Part shown: positions 1 through 7,074 of the stretch, piece by piece
How the letters are laid out: every line of letters begins with the position of its first letter
Position numbering within the stretch: position 1 is the first letter of the stretch
DNA from: Leptospiraceae bacterium
GTDB taxonomy: Bacteria > Spirochaetota > Leptospiria > Leptospirales > Leptospiraceae
Assembly: GCA_027485405.1 (NCBI GenBank)
Contig: JAIXRB010000201.1
Location: 1-24,957, forward strand
Length of the DNA: 24,957 nt
Direction: 5' to 3'
Program-made: the position numbers and the translations under genes
The notes under the pieces: model-generated
The model's database searches: none
Told to the model about the DNA's origin: nothing
The model's input: only the letters and a program-made list of their open reading frames with translations

Positions 1-160
1 AGAACCAAAATCCCTAGAACTAGGGAACTGATGATTAACAAAACTATTTTCATTTTCTAACTCCTTGGTTCTTATCTTACAGGAAACTGAGCAATCTCAT
101 TTGACAAATCTTGCTTTTTTGCAAAAGCAATTCAGTTTTTAAAAGGATTGAATTCTAATT
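1..160. other. Left-edge intergenic DNA with inverted repeats
   Basis: No convincing gene is visible here. Three dyads are present. Perfect 7-base arms at 11-17 and 20-26 (TCCCTAG/CTAGGGA) are separated by two bases. Perfect 8-base arms lie at 1-8 and 65-72 (AGAACCAA/TTGGTTCT) and enclose the first dyad. A third hairpin has 7-base arms at 112-118 and 123-129 (TGCTTTT/AAAAGCA). The third lies just past the stop of the minus-strand regulator gene and could act as a weak terminator, but it has no clean T-run on that strand. A plus-strand reading frame entering from the left could end at 58-60 or earlier; this cannot be decided from the window. Confidence 0.4.
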
Positions 161-1063
161 TCATTTTGAGAAGACCACTGGGATTAAAATATCCGTTTCA
201 TAAACGCTAGGTGAGAGGAAAGGGGGAAACTTTTTATAGATCTCAATTACCGGTTTGTTGCTGATCTGCAAATTTCGATCCTTCAATAGAGATCTGTAGA
301 CAAGAGGATAGAATTCCTCAAGTCCTGAGAATGGACCAGAAAAAGGGAACTGGACATAATCGTCTGTAGCCTTCGCCAGATTCAATCCCGCGGGAAGTTT
401 TTTAGGAATGGCATTGCCCTCTTCGACAATGATTCCCAAATCAAACCGCTGGGACTGTACAGAGGCAATGTCAGGGTCATCGTACCAAATACCTACTAAC
501 CTAGATTCTTTGTGGAAAAGCTTAGCCTGCAATCCCCAATCCATAATTCTTCTCCAAGCTTTTCCCGATTTCTCCCAAGGTCCCGTATAACGATAATATA
601 AATATTGAAATTGCACTTGGATTCTTTGTCTGGATTCAATCCACTTGGTAATTTGATTTTTAGAATCTGAACTGAAAGAACCTTTAAAGTCTTTATTCAG
701 ATCATTCGTTTCCATATCCTCTAGAGAAAAAGGTGATTTGGATTTTCGAAATTCGGAAGGACTCATTCGAAACTTGGATTTAAAAGAACGGGTAAAACTC
801 TCTTGGTTATCAAATCCAACCTCAAAAGCAATATCTCCTATTGCTTGTTTTGTGTATTTGAGTAAGTATGCTCCTTTCTCTAGTTTTATTTTTTCAAAAT
901 AAGCACGTGGAGAAAGCCCAGTCATGGATTGAAACAATCTATGGAAATGAAACGGAGATAAAAAAGATGCTTTGGCAACCTGAGCTAGAGTCACTTTCTC
1001 TTGAAGGTGACTCTCTAAAAATTTCTGTGCTAGAAAGATTTTATCTCGGAGGTCTTGCTTCAT
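161..1063 (-). CDS. AraC-family regulator with GyrI-like effector domain
   Basis: A 300-residue transcription factor. The N-terminal ~110 residues form an AraC-type DNA-binding domain with two helix-turn-helix units: the first around residues 24-48 (VTLAQVAKASFLSPFHFHRL), the second around 73-106, including the family hallmark IAFEVGFDNQESFTRSFK. Residues ~145-298 resemble the GyrI-like/AraC effector-binding domain, with a YRYTGPW strand and a late ETDILIPV strand. In relatives that domain binds small hydrophobic ligands. This is the Rob/SoxS-like arrangement of DNA-binding domain first and ligand domain second. The gene is divergent from the DoxX gene with 98 bases between starts, so it probably controls itself and that neighbour. 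Its ligand is unknown. Confidence 0.9.
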   Translation of the reverse strand: MKQDLRDKIFLAQKFLESHLQEKVTLAQVAKASFLSPFHFHRLFQSMTGLSPRAYFEKIKLEKGAYLLKYTKQAIGDIAFEVGFDNQESFTRSFKSKFRMSPSEFRKSKSPFSLEDMETNDLNKDFKGSFSSDSKNQITKWIESRQRIQVQFQYLYYRYTGPWEKSGKAWRRIMDWGLQAKLFHKESRLVGIWYDDPDIASVQSQRFDLGIIVEEGNAIPKKLPAGLNLAKATDDYVQFPFSGPFSGLEEFYPLVYRSLLKDRNLQISNKPVIEIYKKFPPFLSPSVYETDILIPVVFSK

Positions 1064-1161
1064 ACCGCTTACTCTGATTTCTAAATTTTATCCCTAATAG
1101 AAAAGATAAAAACCCGATTTCGGCGAAGAATTCGTTTACTTTTCGATACAATTGAAACACT

Positions 1162-1551
1162 GTGCAACACATGAAACATTGGATTACAATCGCCGTTCGC
1201 TCTTTGATGGGAGCCCTATTTCTCTTTGGCTCAGTTGCTTATTTTGCCCAGCTCGTTCCTGAACCAGAATTGACTGGAAATATGAAAGTATTCAACGAAG
1301 GATTGAAAGCATCTCAGTACTTAATGCCGTTGGCAAAAGCAATTGAGTTGGTTGCTGGCATTGCCCTCTTGACAGGACAGTTTGTACCTTTGGCAATTCT
1401 TCTCTTGTCTCCTATCATTGTGAATGTTTTCTTCATTCACACTTTTTTAGATACAACCAATTTTGCCGTTGGTTTGGTGTTAGTCATAATCAATTCATAT
1501 CTAGGTTATGTGCATTGGGATCGATTCAAGGAAATCTTTCGAAGAAAATAG
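1162..1551 (+). CDS. DoxX-family small membrane protein
   Basis: A 129-residue protein with four predicted membrane helices, the usual size and layout of the DoxX/DoxD-like family. An N-terminal helix contains RSLMGALFLFGSVAYF. A short loop follows with PEPELTG and a helix with AIELVAGIALLTGQFVPLA. Two more hydrophobic segments come before a basic end (FKEIFRRK). DoxX-like proteins are inner-membrane proteins, often tied to redox or thiol stress, but their exact chemistry is not settled. The frame opens with GTG at 1162; ATG at 1171 is an equally good start and neither has a clear ribosome binding site. A TACAAT hexamer at 1147-1152 could be a -10 element with no recognisable -35, which would fit dependence on the divergent AraC-type activator. 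Confidence 0.85.
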   Translation: MQHMKHWITIAVRSLMGALFLFGSVAYFAQLVPEPELTGNMKVFNEGLKASQYLMPLAKAIELVAGIALLTGQFVPLAILLLSPIIVNVFFIHTFLDTTNFAVGLVLVIINSYLGYVHWDRFKEIFRRK

Positions 1552-1790
1552 AACCTTTCGGTAAGTGTAAAGAGACTTGGGTAGCGCGGCTAGAATTTGA
1601 CAAAAGCAGTTCAACTACCTGACCCTTTTTTACAAATACAATGGCATTCTGTTTGTATTTTTTTCCCAATTGTATAGCAAAGTCACGTGAAATCCCAACA
1701 ACAAAGAATCTTTCTTAGGCAGGCCATCGACAATGTATACCGCGTTCTGGTAGGCTTCGAGGTGGCTTGAGTCCATGGTTGACTCTTAGA
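1526..1790 (-). pseudogene. Frameshifted, truncated DUF3293-like gene remnant
   Basis: Read on the minus strand, one frame from ATG at 1776 gives MDSSHLEAYQNAVYIVDGLP followed by KKDSLLLG. The next frame then continues ISRDFAIQLGKKYKQNAIVF, VKKGQVVELL. Joined, these match the C-terminal half of the DUF3293 family, whose members have a conserved LGISR...A..LG..Y.QNA.V pattern. The switch occurs near 1692-1694, where restoring a single base (GGA-ATT rather than GGATT) repairs the frame. The N-terminal half of the family is missing: the frame meets a stop just upstream and the ATPase gene begins at 1805. The restored frame would end at 1526-1528, inside the 3' end of the DoxX gene. The family call is from remembered motifs; the frameshift is directly visible, though a sequencing error is possible. 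Confidence 0.6.
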
Positions 1791-1804
1791 CCTTCCCACG
1801 GAAA

Positions 1805-2971
1805 ATGCCTACCTCTTTTTTTAATGTCTATATTAGACTACTCAGGTATCTCCAGCCCTATTTGGAAGAGGTTTTGAGCAAAAAAATGCTATTCATTGGG
1901 GGGCCAAGGCAAGTGGGCAAAACTACTTTGGCATTGCAGTTTTTAAAACCCTCTACTATCAAAAATCCTGCTTACTTGAACTGGGATCGCAATTCTGATA
2001 AGGTTCTTATACTGAAAGATAAATTTCCTTTGGAACAAAGTAAAACTATTGTTTTAGATGAAATTCATAAATTTTCCAAATGGCGGAATCTAGTCAAAGG
2101 ATTGTACGACAAACACCATGAAGACAATCGATTTATCGTAACGGGGTCCGAAAGATTAGACACCTTTCGAAAAGGTGGGGATTACTTATTGGGTAGGTTT
2201 CGTTATTTTCGATTGCACCCTTTTTCTTTGACCGAATTAAACAAGAACCCGAGTAAATCTGATTTAGAAGCATTATTAAAATTTGGAGGTTTTCCAGAAC
2301 CTTTATTTGCGCAAAATGAATCAGAGCATCGCATTTGGCAAAACGATCGAATGGTTAAAGTAGCCTCCGAAGATATTCGTGATTTAGAAACAATTAAAGA
2401 TATTTCTTCACTTCTCCTTCTTGCAGAAAGTTTGCCTAACCGAGTAGGGTCTCCTCTTTCTTTAAAAAACCTAAGTGAAGTTTTGATGGTCTCTCAACCA
2501 ACAGTTGATCGATGGGTCGAAGCACTGTCAGCTTTATACTATTGTTATTCTATACTTCCTTTTGGTTCGCCCAAAATCCGAGCTGTAAAAAAACTAAAGA
2601 AGCTTTATCTTTGGGATTGGTCCCAAGTAGAGGAAATTGGGTTTCGTTTTGAAAATTTAGTGGCAAGCCATCTGTTGAAATATTGTCATTTTATAACAGA
2701 TACACAAGGATATCAGATGGAATTGCGATACCTTCGGGATACCGATGGTAGAGAAATTGACTTTGTTGTTTTAAAAAATAAAAAACCCATTTTTGCCGTT
2801 GAATGTAAGTCAGGAGAGAAATCGTTAAGCAAACATATTGAATATTTTAAAAATAGAACCTCAATTCCAGAGTTTTACCAAGTTCATATGGGATCTAAAG
2901 ATTTCGGATCAAATACTTCTGGCCGAGTGCTCCCCTTCCCCAAATTTTGCAAAGAGCTCGTGTTAGTTTAA
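1805..2971 (+). CDS. AAA-type ATPase with C-terminal DUF4143 domain
   Basis: A 388-residue protein. A Walker A motif lies at residues ~32-41 (GGPRQVGKTT) and a Walker B at ~82-86 (IVLDE). A sensor-like FIVTGSERLD follows, then the LLGRFRYFRLHPFSLTEL stretch typical of AAA_14-type ATPases. A winged-helix-like segment (LSEVLMVSQPTVDRWVEAL) precedes the DUF4143 part. The C-terminus has REIDFVV and FAVECKSG, a spacing like PD-(D/E)XK nuclease folds, though nuclease activity has not been shown for the family as far as I know. These proteins are common in bacteria and archaea, often transferred horizontally, and have no settled role. The gene lies between two decayed genes, each broken close to its ends, so it probably arrived by insertion or replacement. 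GGAAA just before ATG is a poor ribosome site; Met28 is a less likely start. Confidence 0.88.
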   Translation: MPTSFFNVYIRLLRYLQPYLEEVLSKKMLFIGGPRQVGKTTLALQFLKPSTIKNPAYLNWDRNSDKVLILKDKFPLEQSKTIVLDEIHKFSKWRNLVKGLYDKHHEDNRFIVTGSERLDTFRKGGDYLLGRFRYFRLHPFSLTELNKNPSKSDLEALLKFGGFPEPLFAQNESEHRIWQNDRMVKVASEDIRDLETIKDISSLLLLAESLPNRVGSPLSLKNLSEVLMVSQPTVDRWVEALSALYYCYSILPFGSPKIRAVKKLKKLYLWDWSQVEEIGFRFENLVASHLLKYCHFITDTQGYQMELRYLRDTDGREIDFVVLKNKKPIFAVECKSGEKSLSKHIEYFKNRTSIPEFYQVHMGSKDFGSNTSGRVLPFPKFCKELVLV

Positions 2972-2982
2972 GGCGGGTTGGA

Positions 2983-3096
2983 CTATGGAATATCAGTTTC
3001 TTTAGTTAAATTATATGCAGATATTTCCAAAGGATTCAAAAATTCTTCTATCAGAATGTCTCCTGGGTGAAAATTTATAAATCTCTCTTTTTTCAT
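2983..3096 (-). pseudogene. higA: Truncated HigA-type antitoxin remnant
   Basis: A 37-codon minus-strand frame starts at ATG 3096 with a good ribosome site (AAGGA about six bases upstream). It reads MKKERFINFHPGDILIEEFL, NPLEISAYNLTKETDIP, then TAG. The HPGxIL.EEFL.PL.IS.Y.L.KE segment is the signature opening of HigA/VapI-type Xre antitoxins, normally about 95-105 residues long. Here the protein stops in the middle of the helix-turn-helix, eleven bases from the end of the ATPase gene on the other strand. The rest of the domain is absent. The matching toxin tail lies immediately upstream, so this is a decayed higBA locus. A short translated peptide cannot be excluded. Confidence 0.7.
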
Positions 3097-3109
3097 AGTA
3101 ATTCCTTTT

Positions 3110-3181
3110 TTAATGATAATCTACAATTTCGACATCAATCCCATCACCCTCGCGAAATCCAAGCATATCCTCCATTGTAGC
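3110..3181 (-). pseudogene. higB: HigB toxin C-terminal remnant
   Basis: The minus-strand frame ending in TAA at 3110-3112 reads ..GFREGDGIDVEIVDYH. HigB/RelE-type toxins of the plasmid-maintenance family end in F.F..GD..DV...DYH, so this is the last ~18 residues of such a toxin. The frame is closed by a stop at 3182-3184, and nothing toxin-like is seen further upstream. The 13-base gap to the HigA remnant and the toxin-first order match real higBA operons. Only the toxin's 3' end survives. Confidence 0.6.
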
Positions 3182-3295
3182 CTAATTTCTCTTGGAGCAA
3201 TCGATTCTGAAGAGAAATTTTATTCTATCGTATCGCAATTTTCGGAAAAAAGTCTTCCGAATTTCTACATTTTAGATGTTATTCTAAAACCATGA
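3113..3295 (+). CDS. Short hybrid ORF, probably a gene fragment
   Basis: A 60-residue frame of unknown function. Its first ~20 codons are antisense to the HigB toxin tail and are probably meaningless. The second part, ending SEKSLPNFYILDVILKP, reads more like real protein. Its stop overlaps the start of the next gene by four bases (ATGA), as in a translationally coupled operon. The simplest reading is the 3' end of a larger gene that lost its front when the toxin-antitoxin region moved in. No ribosome site is visible at the ATG, which follows a T-run. It may not be translated from this start. Confidence 0.3.
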   Translation: MIIYNFDINPITLAKSKHILHCSLISLGAIDSEEKFYSIVSQFSEKSLPNFYILDVILKP

Positions 3296-3720
3296 AACCT
3301 AAAAAGATTGGAATCACTGGCTCTCGCAAAGGGCTAACCGATTCACAAAGAGAAAAATTTCTCAAATCACTTGCTGAATTTAGTAATGTAGAAATCCATC
3401 ATGGGGATTGCGTTGGTGTTGATGAAGGAATCCACAAAATTCTTTTCGCAGAAAAAGGAGAAAATCCCAAAGTCATCCAAATTACAATTCACCCTCCGTC
3501 TGACAACAAACAAAGGGCTTTTTGCGAAACTGCTTCCTCCAAAGATTCTATCTTAGTCCACAGCTTGGCGACAGAAGACTATCTGACACGAAACCAGTCA
3601 ATCGTGGACCATTGCGAAGAACTCTGGGCGTTTCCGGATGGTCCGGAAAAGCTAAGATCGGGAACTTGGGCAACCATTCGCTATGCGAAAAAGGTCGGCA
3701 AACCAGTGCGGATTTTCTAA
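3292..3720 (+). CDS. SLOG-type Rossmann nucleotide-binding protein
   Basis: A 142-residue protein with a single Rossmann-like domain. Residues ~5-12 (IGITGSRKGL) form the first strand and glycine-rich turn. IHHGDCVGVDEGIHK follows around residue 35. The end carries TRNQSIVDHCEELWAFPDGP and SGTWATIRYAKKVGKPVRIF. This matches the SLOG superfamily (relatives of DprA, LOG and YpsA-like proteins), with the GSR, HGDCxGxD and RN..I signatures that line a nucleotide pocket. In other systems SLOG proteins bind or process nucleotide signals or nucleic acid. The substrate here is unknown. The start overlaps the stop of the preceding short frame, suggesting former or present coupling. Confidence 0.75.
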   Translation: MKPKKIGITGSRKGLTDSQREKFLKSLAEFSNVEIHHGDCVGVDEGIHKILFAEKGENPKVIQITIHPPSDNKQRAFCETASSKDSILVHSLATEDYLTRNQSIVDHCEELWAFPDGPEKLRSGTWATIRYAKKVGKPVRIF

Positions 3721-3971
3721 TGTGTTATTTTTCTCTGATCATTTTAGTTTTCTGAATCAGCTCTGCAATAAGCTGACTTCCCTAGAATTAGTTCCCACTT
3801 AATTTTAGAAAAATATGTGATTTATCGAATATTATATCTTCGTATTTTTTCTATTTGGTTTTCAATCTGGAACATTAAATTCCGATAACCAGAATCTCTA
3901 CCAATAGATTCTGGTAAGCTATGGTTGGGTTACTCTTTTCCCCTTGACAGCTACCAGGAAAGATTCATTCT
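3721..3971. other. Intergenic region with dyads and a coding-like scrap
   Basis: No intact gene is seen. A weak hairpin has 6-base arms at 3757-3762 and 3771-3776 (TCAGCT/AGCTGA). On the minus strand, 3822-3929 is an open stretch of ~35 codons that reads protein-like (..LPESIGRDSGYRNLMF.. ..QIEKIRRYNIR stop) without a start or a family match. It may be the 3' scrap of another lost gene. Confidence 0.35.
3888..3915. repeat. 10-bp inverted repeat upstream of the Uma2 gene
   Basis: Perfect arms ACCAGAATCT (3888-3897) and AGATTCTGGT (3906-3915) with an 8-base spacer, 57 bases before the Uma2 start. No T-run follows on either strand, so an operator or a remnant of coding sequence is more likely than a terminator. 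Confidence 0.5.
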
Positions 3972-4505
3972 TTGGACATGGCACTTGCCCTGGCAAAACC
4001 TGACTTTGACCTGACTCAAATCATCAATGGAGACCCTGTGATGGCACCTAGTCCCTTTGGTTACCACCAATCGATCCTTGGGAAATTGTATTTTCTCCTC
4101 AATTTGTATCTGGAAAAGAACAAACAGGGAGAGGTTTTGCTATCTCCACTAGATGTTATTCTGGAGGAAGGCTTGAATGTCGTTCAACCCGACCTTATCT
4201 ATATCAAAAAAGAAAACATGTCGATTTTCCATAAAGACGGACATATCAAGGGAGTACCCGATCTATTGATTGAAATCGTGTCGCCTGGTTCTGTTTCGCG
4301 AGACACTGTGGAGAAGTTTCAAATTTATGAAAAGTATGGCGTATCGGAGTATTGGATTGTTTTCCCCGAACAAAAAGTTGTCGAAGTCTTTGAATTAAAA
4401 AGCGGAAAGTATCATCTTTTCTGCAGTACGGAAAACACAAAAGGAATTCTTAGTTCCAAGTTACTCCCAGAGTTCCAAATCAATATCGAAACTCTGTTCA
4501 TCTAA
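3972..4505 (+). CDS. Uma2-family (DUF820) putative endonuclease
   Basis: A 177-residue protein with the Uma2 core. HQSILGKLYFLLNLYL is the N-terminal helix, followed by the strand-turn VVQPDLIYI and the catalytic-core segment PDLLIEIVSPGS..RD....K. YEKYGVSEYWIV and a closing strand end the domain. Asp in QPD, Glu in IEIV and the downstream Lys fit the PD-(D/E)XK restriction-endonuclease-like fold. No DNA target or role is established for most members; they are abundant in cyanobacteria and some Leptospira. TTG at 3972 is the likely start because AGGAAAG at 3956-3962 lies nine bases upstream; ATG at 3978 is the alternative. It converges with ugd, 26 bases apart. Confidence 0.8.
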   Translation: MDMALALAKPDFDLTQIINGDPVMAPSPFGYHQSILGKLYFLLNLYLEKNKQGEVLLSPLDVILEEGLNVVQPDLIYIKKENMSIFHKDGHIKGVPDLLIEIVSPGSVSRDTVEKFQIYEKYGVSEYWIVFPEQKVVEVFELKSGKYHLFCSTENTKGILSSKLLPEFQINIETLFI

Positions 4506-4531
4506 ATACTCAATACCTAAATTCGGAAATT

Positions 4532-5836
4532 CTATCTATTGCCAATTGAGAAATAAATAAAGCCAATCTCTTTCATGTAATTTGGCTTGTACTGGTTTCT
4601 GCCATCGAAGACCAAAGGAGACTTAAGCAACCCTCTAATCTTTTCAAAGTCAGGTTCTCTGAATTCTCTCCATTCTGTCAGAAGAAGGAGAGCATCCGCT
4701 CCTTTGAGCGCCGAATAAGCATCTGGCATATATTCGATTTTGTCACCAAAGTAGTATTTTGCAGTCTCTGCCGCGGCAGGATCGAAGGCTTGGATCTTTG
4801 CTCCATTTTTTTGTAGCTCGAGAAGCAAAGGGATAGATGGAGCTTCTCGCATATCGTCTGTTCCAGGCTTAAACGAAAGACCCCAAACACCGAATGTTTT
4901 TCCTTTCATATCCTGAGATTTGTAATACTCAAAGATTTTGTCCGTTAGTCTTGTCTTTTGCTTTTCATTCACTTCTTCTACAGAATAGATGATTTGCATA
5001 GGAGCTTTGTATTCTTCGGCAGTGCGCAATAGAGCGCGCACGTCTTTTGGAAAGCAAGAACCACCATACCCAATCCCCGCATATAAAAATTGTCTTCCGA
5101 TGCGAGAGTCAGTTCCCATTCCTTTTCTTACATCCTCAAAGTTTGCTCCAACGGCATCACAGAGATTTGCAATCTCGTTCACAAACGAGATTTTCGTAGC
5201 AAGAAAGGCATTGCAGGCGTATTTTGTTAGTTCTGCAGATCGAATGCCCATGGTTAGTATTGGATTTCCATTCAGAACAAAAGGGGAATAGAGTTCTGCC
5301 ATTTTCTTTGCGGCTTTTTCAGAATCGGCTCCGATCACCACTCGTTCGGGTCGCATAAAATCGTCGATTGCCGCGCCTTCTTTCAAGAATTCAGGGTTCG
5401 ACACAACATCAAATGGATGTTTTGTGAATTTCTGTACAATTGCTTTTACTTGATCAGCGGTTCCGACCGGAACGGTTGACTTATCAACTATAATCTTGTA
5501 GCCGTTCATTGCCTTGCCAACTTCTTCGGCAACGCCAAAAACAAATCGCAAGTCCGCAGAACCGTTGTCTGAAGTTGGTGTACCAACAGCAATGAAAATG
5601 AATTCGGAGGCTTCCACACCTTGTTGCAAGGAAGTAGAAAAATGCAACCTGCCTTCTTTGTGGTTTCTTTCGACCAATTCAGAAAGCCCTGGTTCGTAGA
5701 TGGGGATAATCCCTTTCTTTAGGTTCTCAATTTTCTTTTCATCTTTGTCAATGCAAATGACGTTGTTTCCATATTCAGCAAAACAAGTCCCTGCCACAAG
5801 ACCCACATACCCAGTCCCAACTACGCATACTTTCAT
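4532..5836 (-). CDS. ugd: UDP-glucose 6-dehydrogenase
   Basis: A 434-residue cytoplasmic enzyme that oxidises UDP-glucose to UDP-glucuronate with two NAD+. The N-terminal NAD-binding fold opens with VVGTGYVGLVAGTCFAEYG. SNPEFLKEG (Glu149, Lys152), ELTKYACNA (Lys205, Asn209) and GYGGSCFPKD with the catalytic Cys261 are all present. The C-terminal UDP-binding domain contains GLSFKPGTDDMREAPS. Length and motifs are typical of the bacterial family. It is the last gene of the wzm-wzt-ugd group, 44 bases after wzt. The context suggests that glucuronate or a derivative (for example a pentose or galacturonate) enters a surface polysaccharide, but the window carries no glycosyltransferase that would show which one. 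Confidence 0.95.
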   Translation of the reverse strand: MKVCVVGTGYVGLVAGTCFAEYGNNVICIDKDEKKIENLKKGIIPIYEPGLSELVERNHKEGRLHFSTSLQQGVEASEFIFIAVGTPTSDNGSADLRFVFGVAEEVGKAMNGYKIIVDKSTVPVGTADQVKAIVQKFTKHPFDVVSNPEFLKEGAAIDDFMRPERVVIGADSEKAAKKMAELYSPFVLNGNPILTMGIRSAELTKYACNAFLATKISFVNEIANLCDAVGANFEDVRKGMGTDSRIGRQFLYAGIGYGGSCFPKDVRALLRTAEEYKAPMQIIYSVEEVNEKQKTRLTDKIFEYYKSQDMKGKTFGVWGLSFKPGTDDMREAPSIPLLLELQKNGAKIQAFDPAAAETAKYYFGDKIEYMPDAYSALKGADALLLLTEWREFREPDFEKIRGLLKSPLVFDGRNQYKPNYMKEIGFIYFSIGNR

Positions 5837-5880
5837 ATGGAAACCAGGATAGAGAAAAATGGTCGGCTGGAAACTTCTTT

Positions 5881-7074
5881 TTATTCCAGAAATCGCCCAG
5901 AAACGGGCAGATACAACCTACCTACGGCTTTTGGCAAAGAAACTCGATCCACTTCAAAGCCCAAATAGGATTCGCTCCAAAAAAGGGAACCTTCCGTATG
6001 CGCCTCTCCTTTGTGAATAGAAAGACCGATGGTGAACTTACCCGAATTGAGAAGGACAGGAAAGGCAAAAGAAAACCGACAAGCTTCGCCTACTTCAATG
6101 GATTTATTCTTAATTCCCAAATGATACGAATTAGTTCCAAATAACCTGTTTCCAAATGCATCATCTATATGAAAACCTATCGTCAATTGATCCACTTTCT
6201 CCAAGGATCGAAATCCAATTTCAAGTTCCACAATGTCCTGGGTAGCTAGCAGTGTAGGAATAGGATGCCCATTCTTTGTAAAGCGAACTTGCAATTCCGA
6301 TATTTTTGTCTGCGGGGGACCGGATAGGTTACCAGGATTGTTTGTCGGCAAAGATAGGAGTTGCATGTAAGTTTCGATTCCTTGTTTGGTATCTCCTTCA
6401 AATACAACACTGCCTTTTTCTAGAACCAAGATCTTCGGGCAGAATGCAGTCACTTGGCTTAAGTCGTGGCTTACCAAAAGTAGGGAAGACCCTTTGTCCA
6501 GAAAGTCTTTCAACCGCTTTAAACAGTTTTGTTGAAACCTGGCATCTCCCACTGACAAAGCTTCGTCTATGATTAAGATATCTGGTCGCTTAGCTGTAGC
6601 TAAACTAAATCCCAATCTCATTTGCATTCCAGAGGAATATTCTTTCATAGGGACTTTTGCAAATTCATCTAACTCCGCAAAGGAAAAGATTTCATCTTTC
6701 AACTCATTGAGTTCCTTTGGAGTGTAGCCCCAAACCAATCCGTTGTAAAAAACATTTTCCTCTCCTGAAAGCTCAGGATTGAATCCTACACCTAACTCAA
6801 GGAGGGCTCGTAAACTACCTTTTTTTACAATGCTCCCAGACTCTGGGTGCAAAACTCCAGCTATTGTCTTCAAAAGAGTGGATTTTCCGGCTCCATTTCG
6901 CCCAATGATTCCCAGAGCCTCGCCCGATTTTAAAGTGAAGGATACATCTTTCGTTGCGATAAACTTTTTATCCACTCCCAAATGCCCAAAGCTCAACCCA
7001 CACAATAGTCGTTTCCAAGGAGTGGTAAAGCCCGAATAGGCTTTTGTTAGCTTTTGAACTTCGAGTAGATTCAT
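5881..7074 (-). CDS. wzt: Polysaccharide ABC transporter ATPase with Wzt-type C-domain
   Basis: A 397-residue protein. Residues 1-235 are an ABC ATPase with Walker A GRNGAGKST (58-66), signature YSSGMQMRLGFS (~146-157), Walker B ILIIDEALSVGD (Asp170, Glu171) and switch His203. The N-terminal insertion around residues 15-40 (PWKRLL..FGHLGVDKKF) is typical of O-antigen and teichoic-acid exporters. Residues ~255-397 form a beta-rich extension like the Wzt C-terminal domain, which in E. coli O8/O9a binds the capped end of the glycan before export. Here it suggests export of a chain with a modified terminus. Its ATG follows directly on the stop of the permease gene, so the two are co-translated. 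Confidence 0.92.
   Translation of the reverse strand: MNLLEVQKLTKAYSGFTTPWKRLLCGLSFGHLGVDKKFIATKDVSFTLKSGEALGIIGRNGAGKSTLLKTIAGVLHPESGSIVKKGSLRALLELGVGFNPELSGEENVFYNGLVWGYTPKELNELKDEIFSFAELDEFAKVPMKEYSSGMQMRLGFSLATAKRPDILIIDEALSVGDARFQQNCLKRLKDFLDKGSSLLLVSHDLSQVTAFCPKILVLEKGSVVFEGDTKQGIETYMQLLSLPTNNPGNLSGPPQTKISELQVRFTKNGHPIPTLLATQDIVELEIGFRSLEKVDQLTIGFHIDDAFGNRLFGTNSYHLGIKNKSIEVGEACRFSFAFPVLLNSGKFTIGLSIHKGEAHTEGSLFWSESYLGFEVDRVSLPKAVGRLYLPVSGRFLE

Noticed and set aside
101..129. TTGACA at 101-106 as a promoter -35
   Set aside because: No -10-like hexamer at a proper distance; a hairpin occupies the space.
3757..3776. Hairpin after the SLOG gene as a terminator
   Set aside because: Only six pairs, and no T-run follows on either strand.
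3779..3797. Copy of the left-edge dyad (TCCCTAGAA shared with 11-19)
   Set aside because: Only nine bases are shared and the second arm is not preserved; likely chance.
3944..3949. TTGACA upstream of the Uma2 gene as a promoter
   Set aside because: The expected -10 position overlaps the start codon region and does not resemble a -10.
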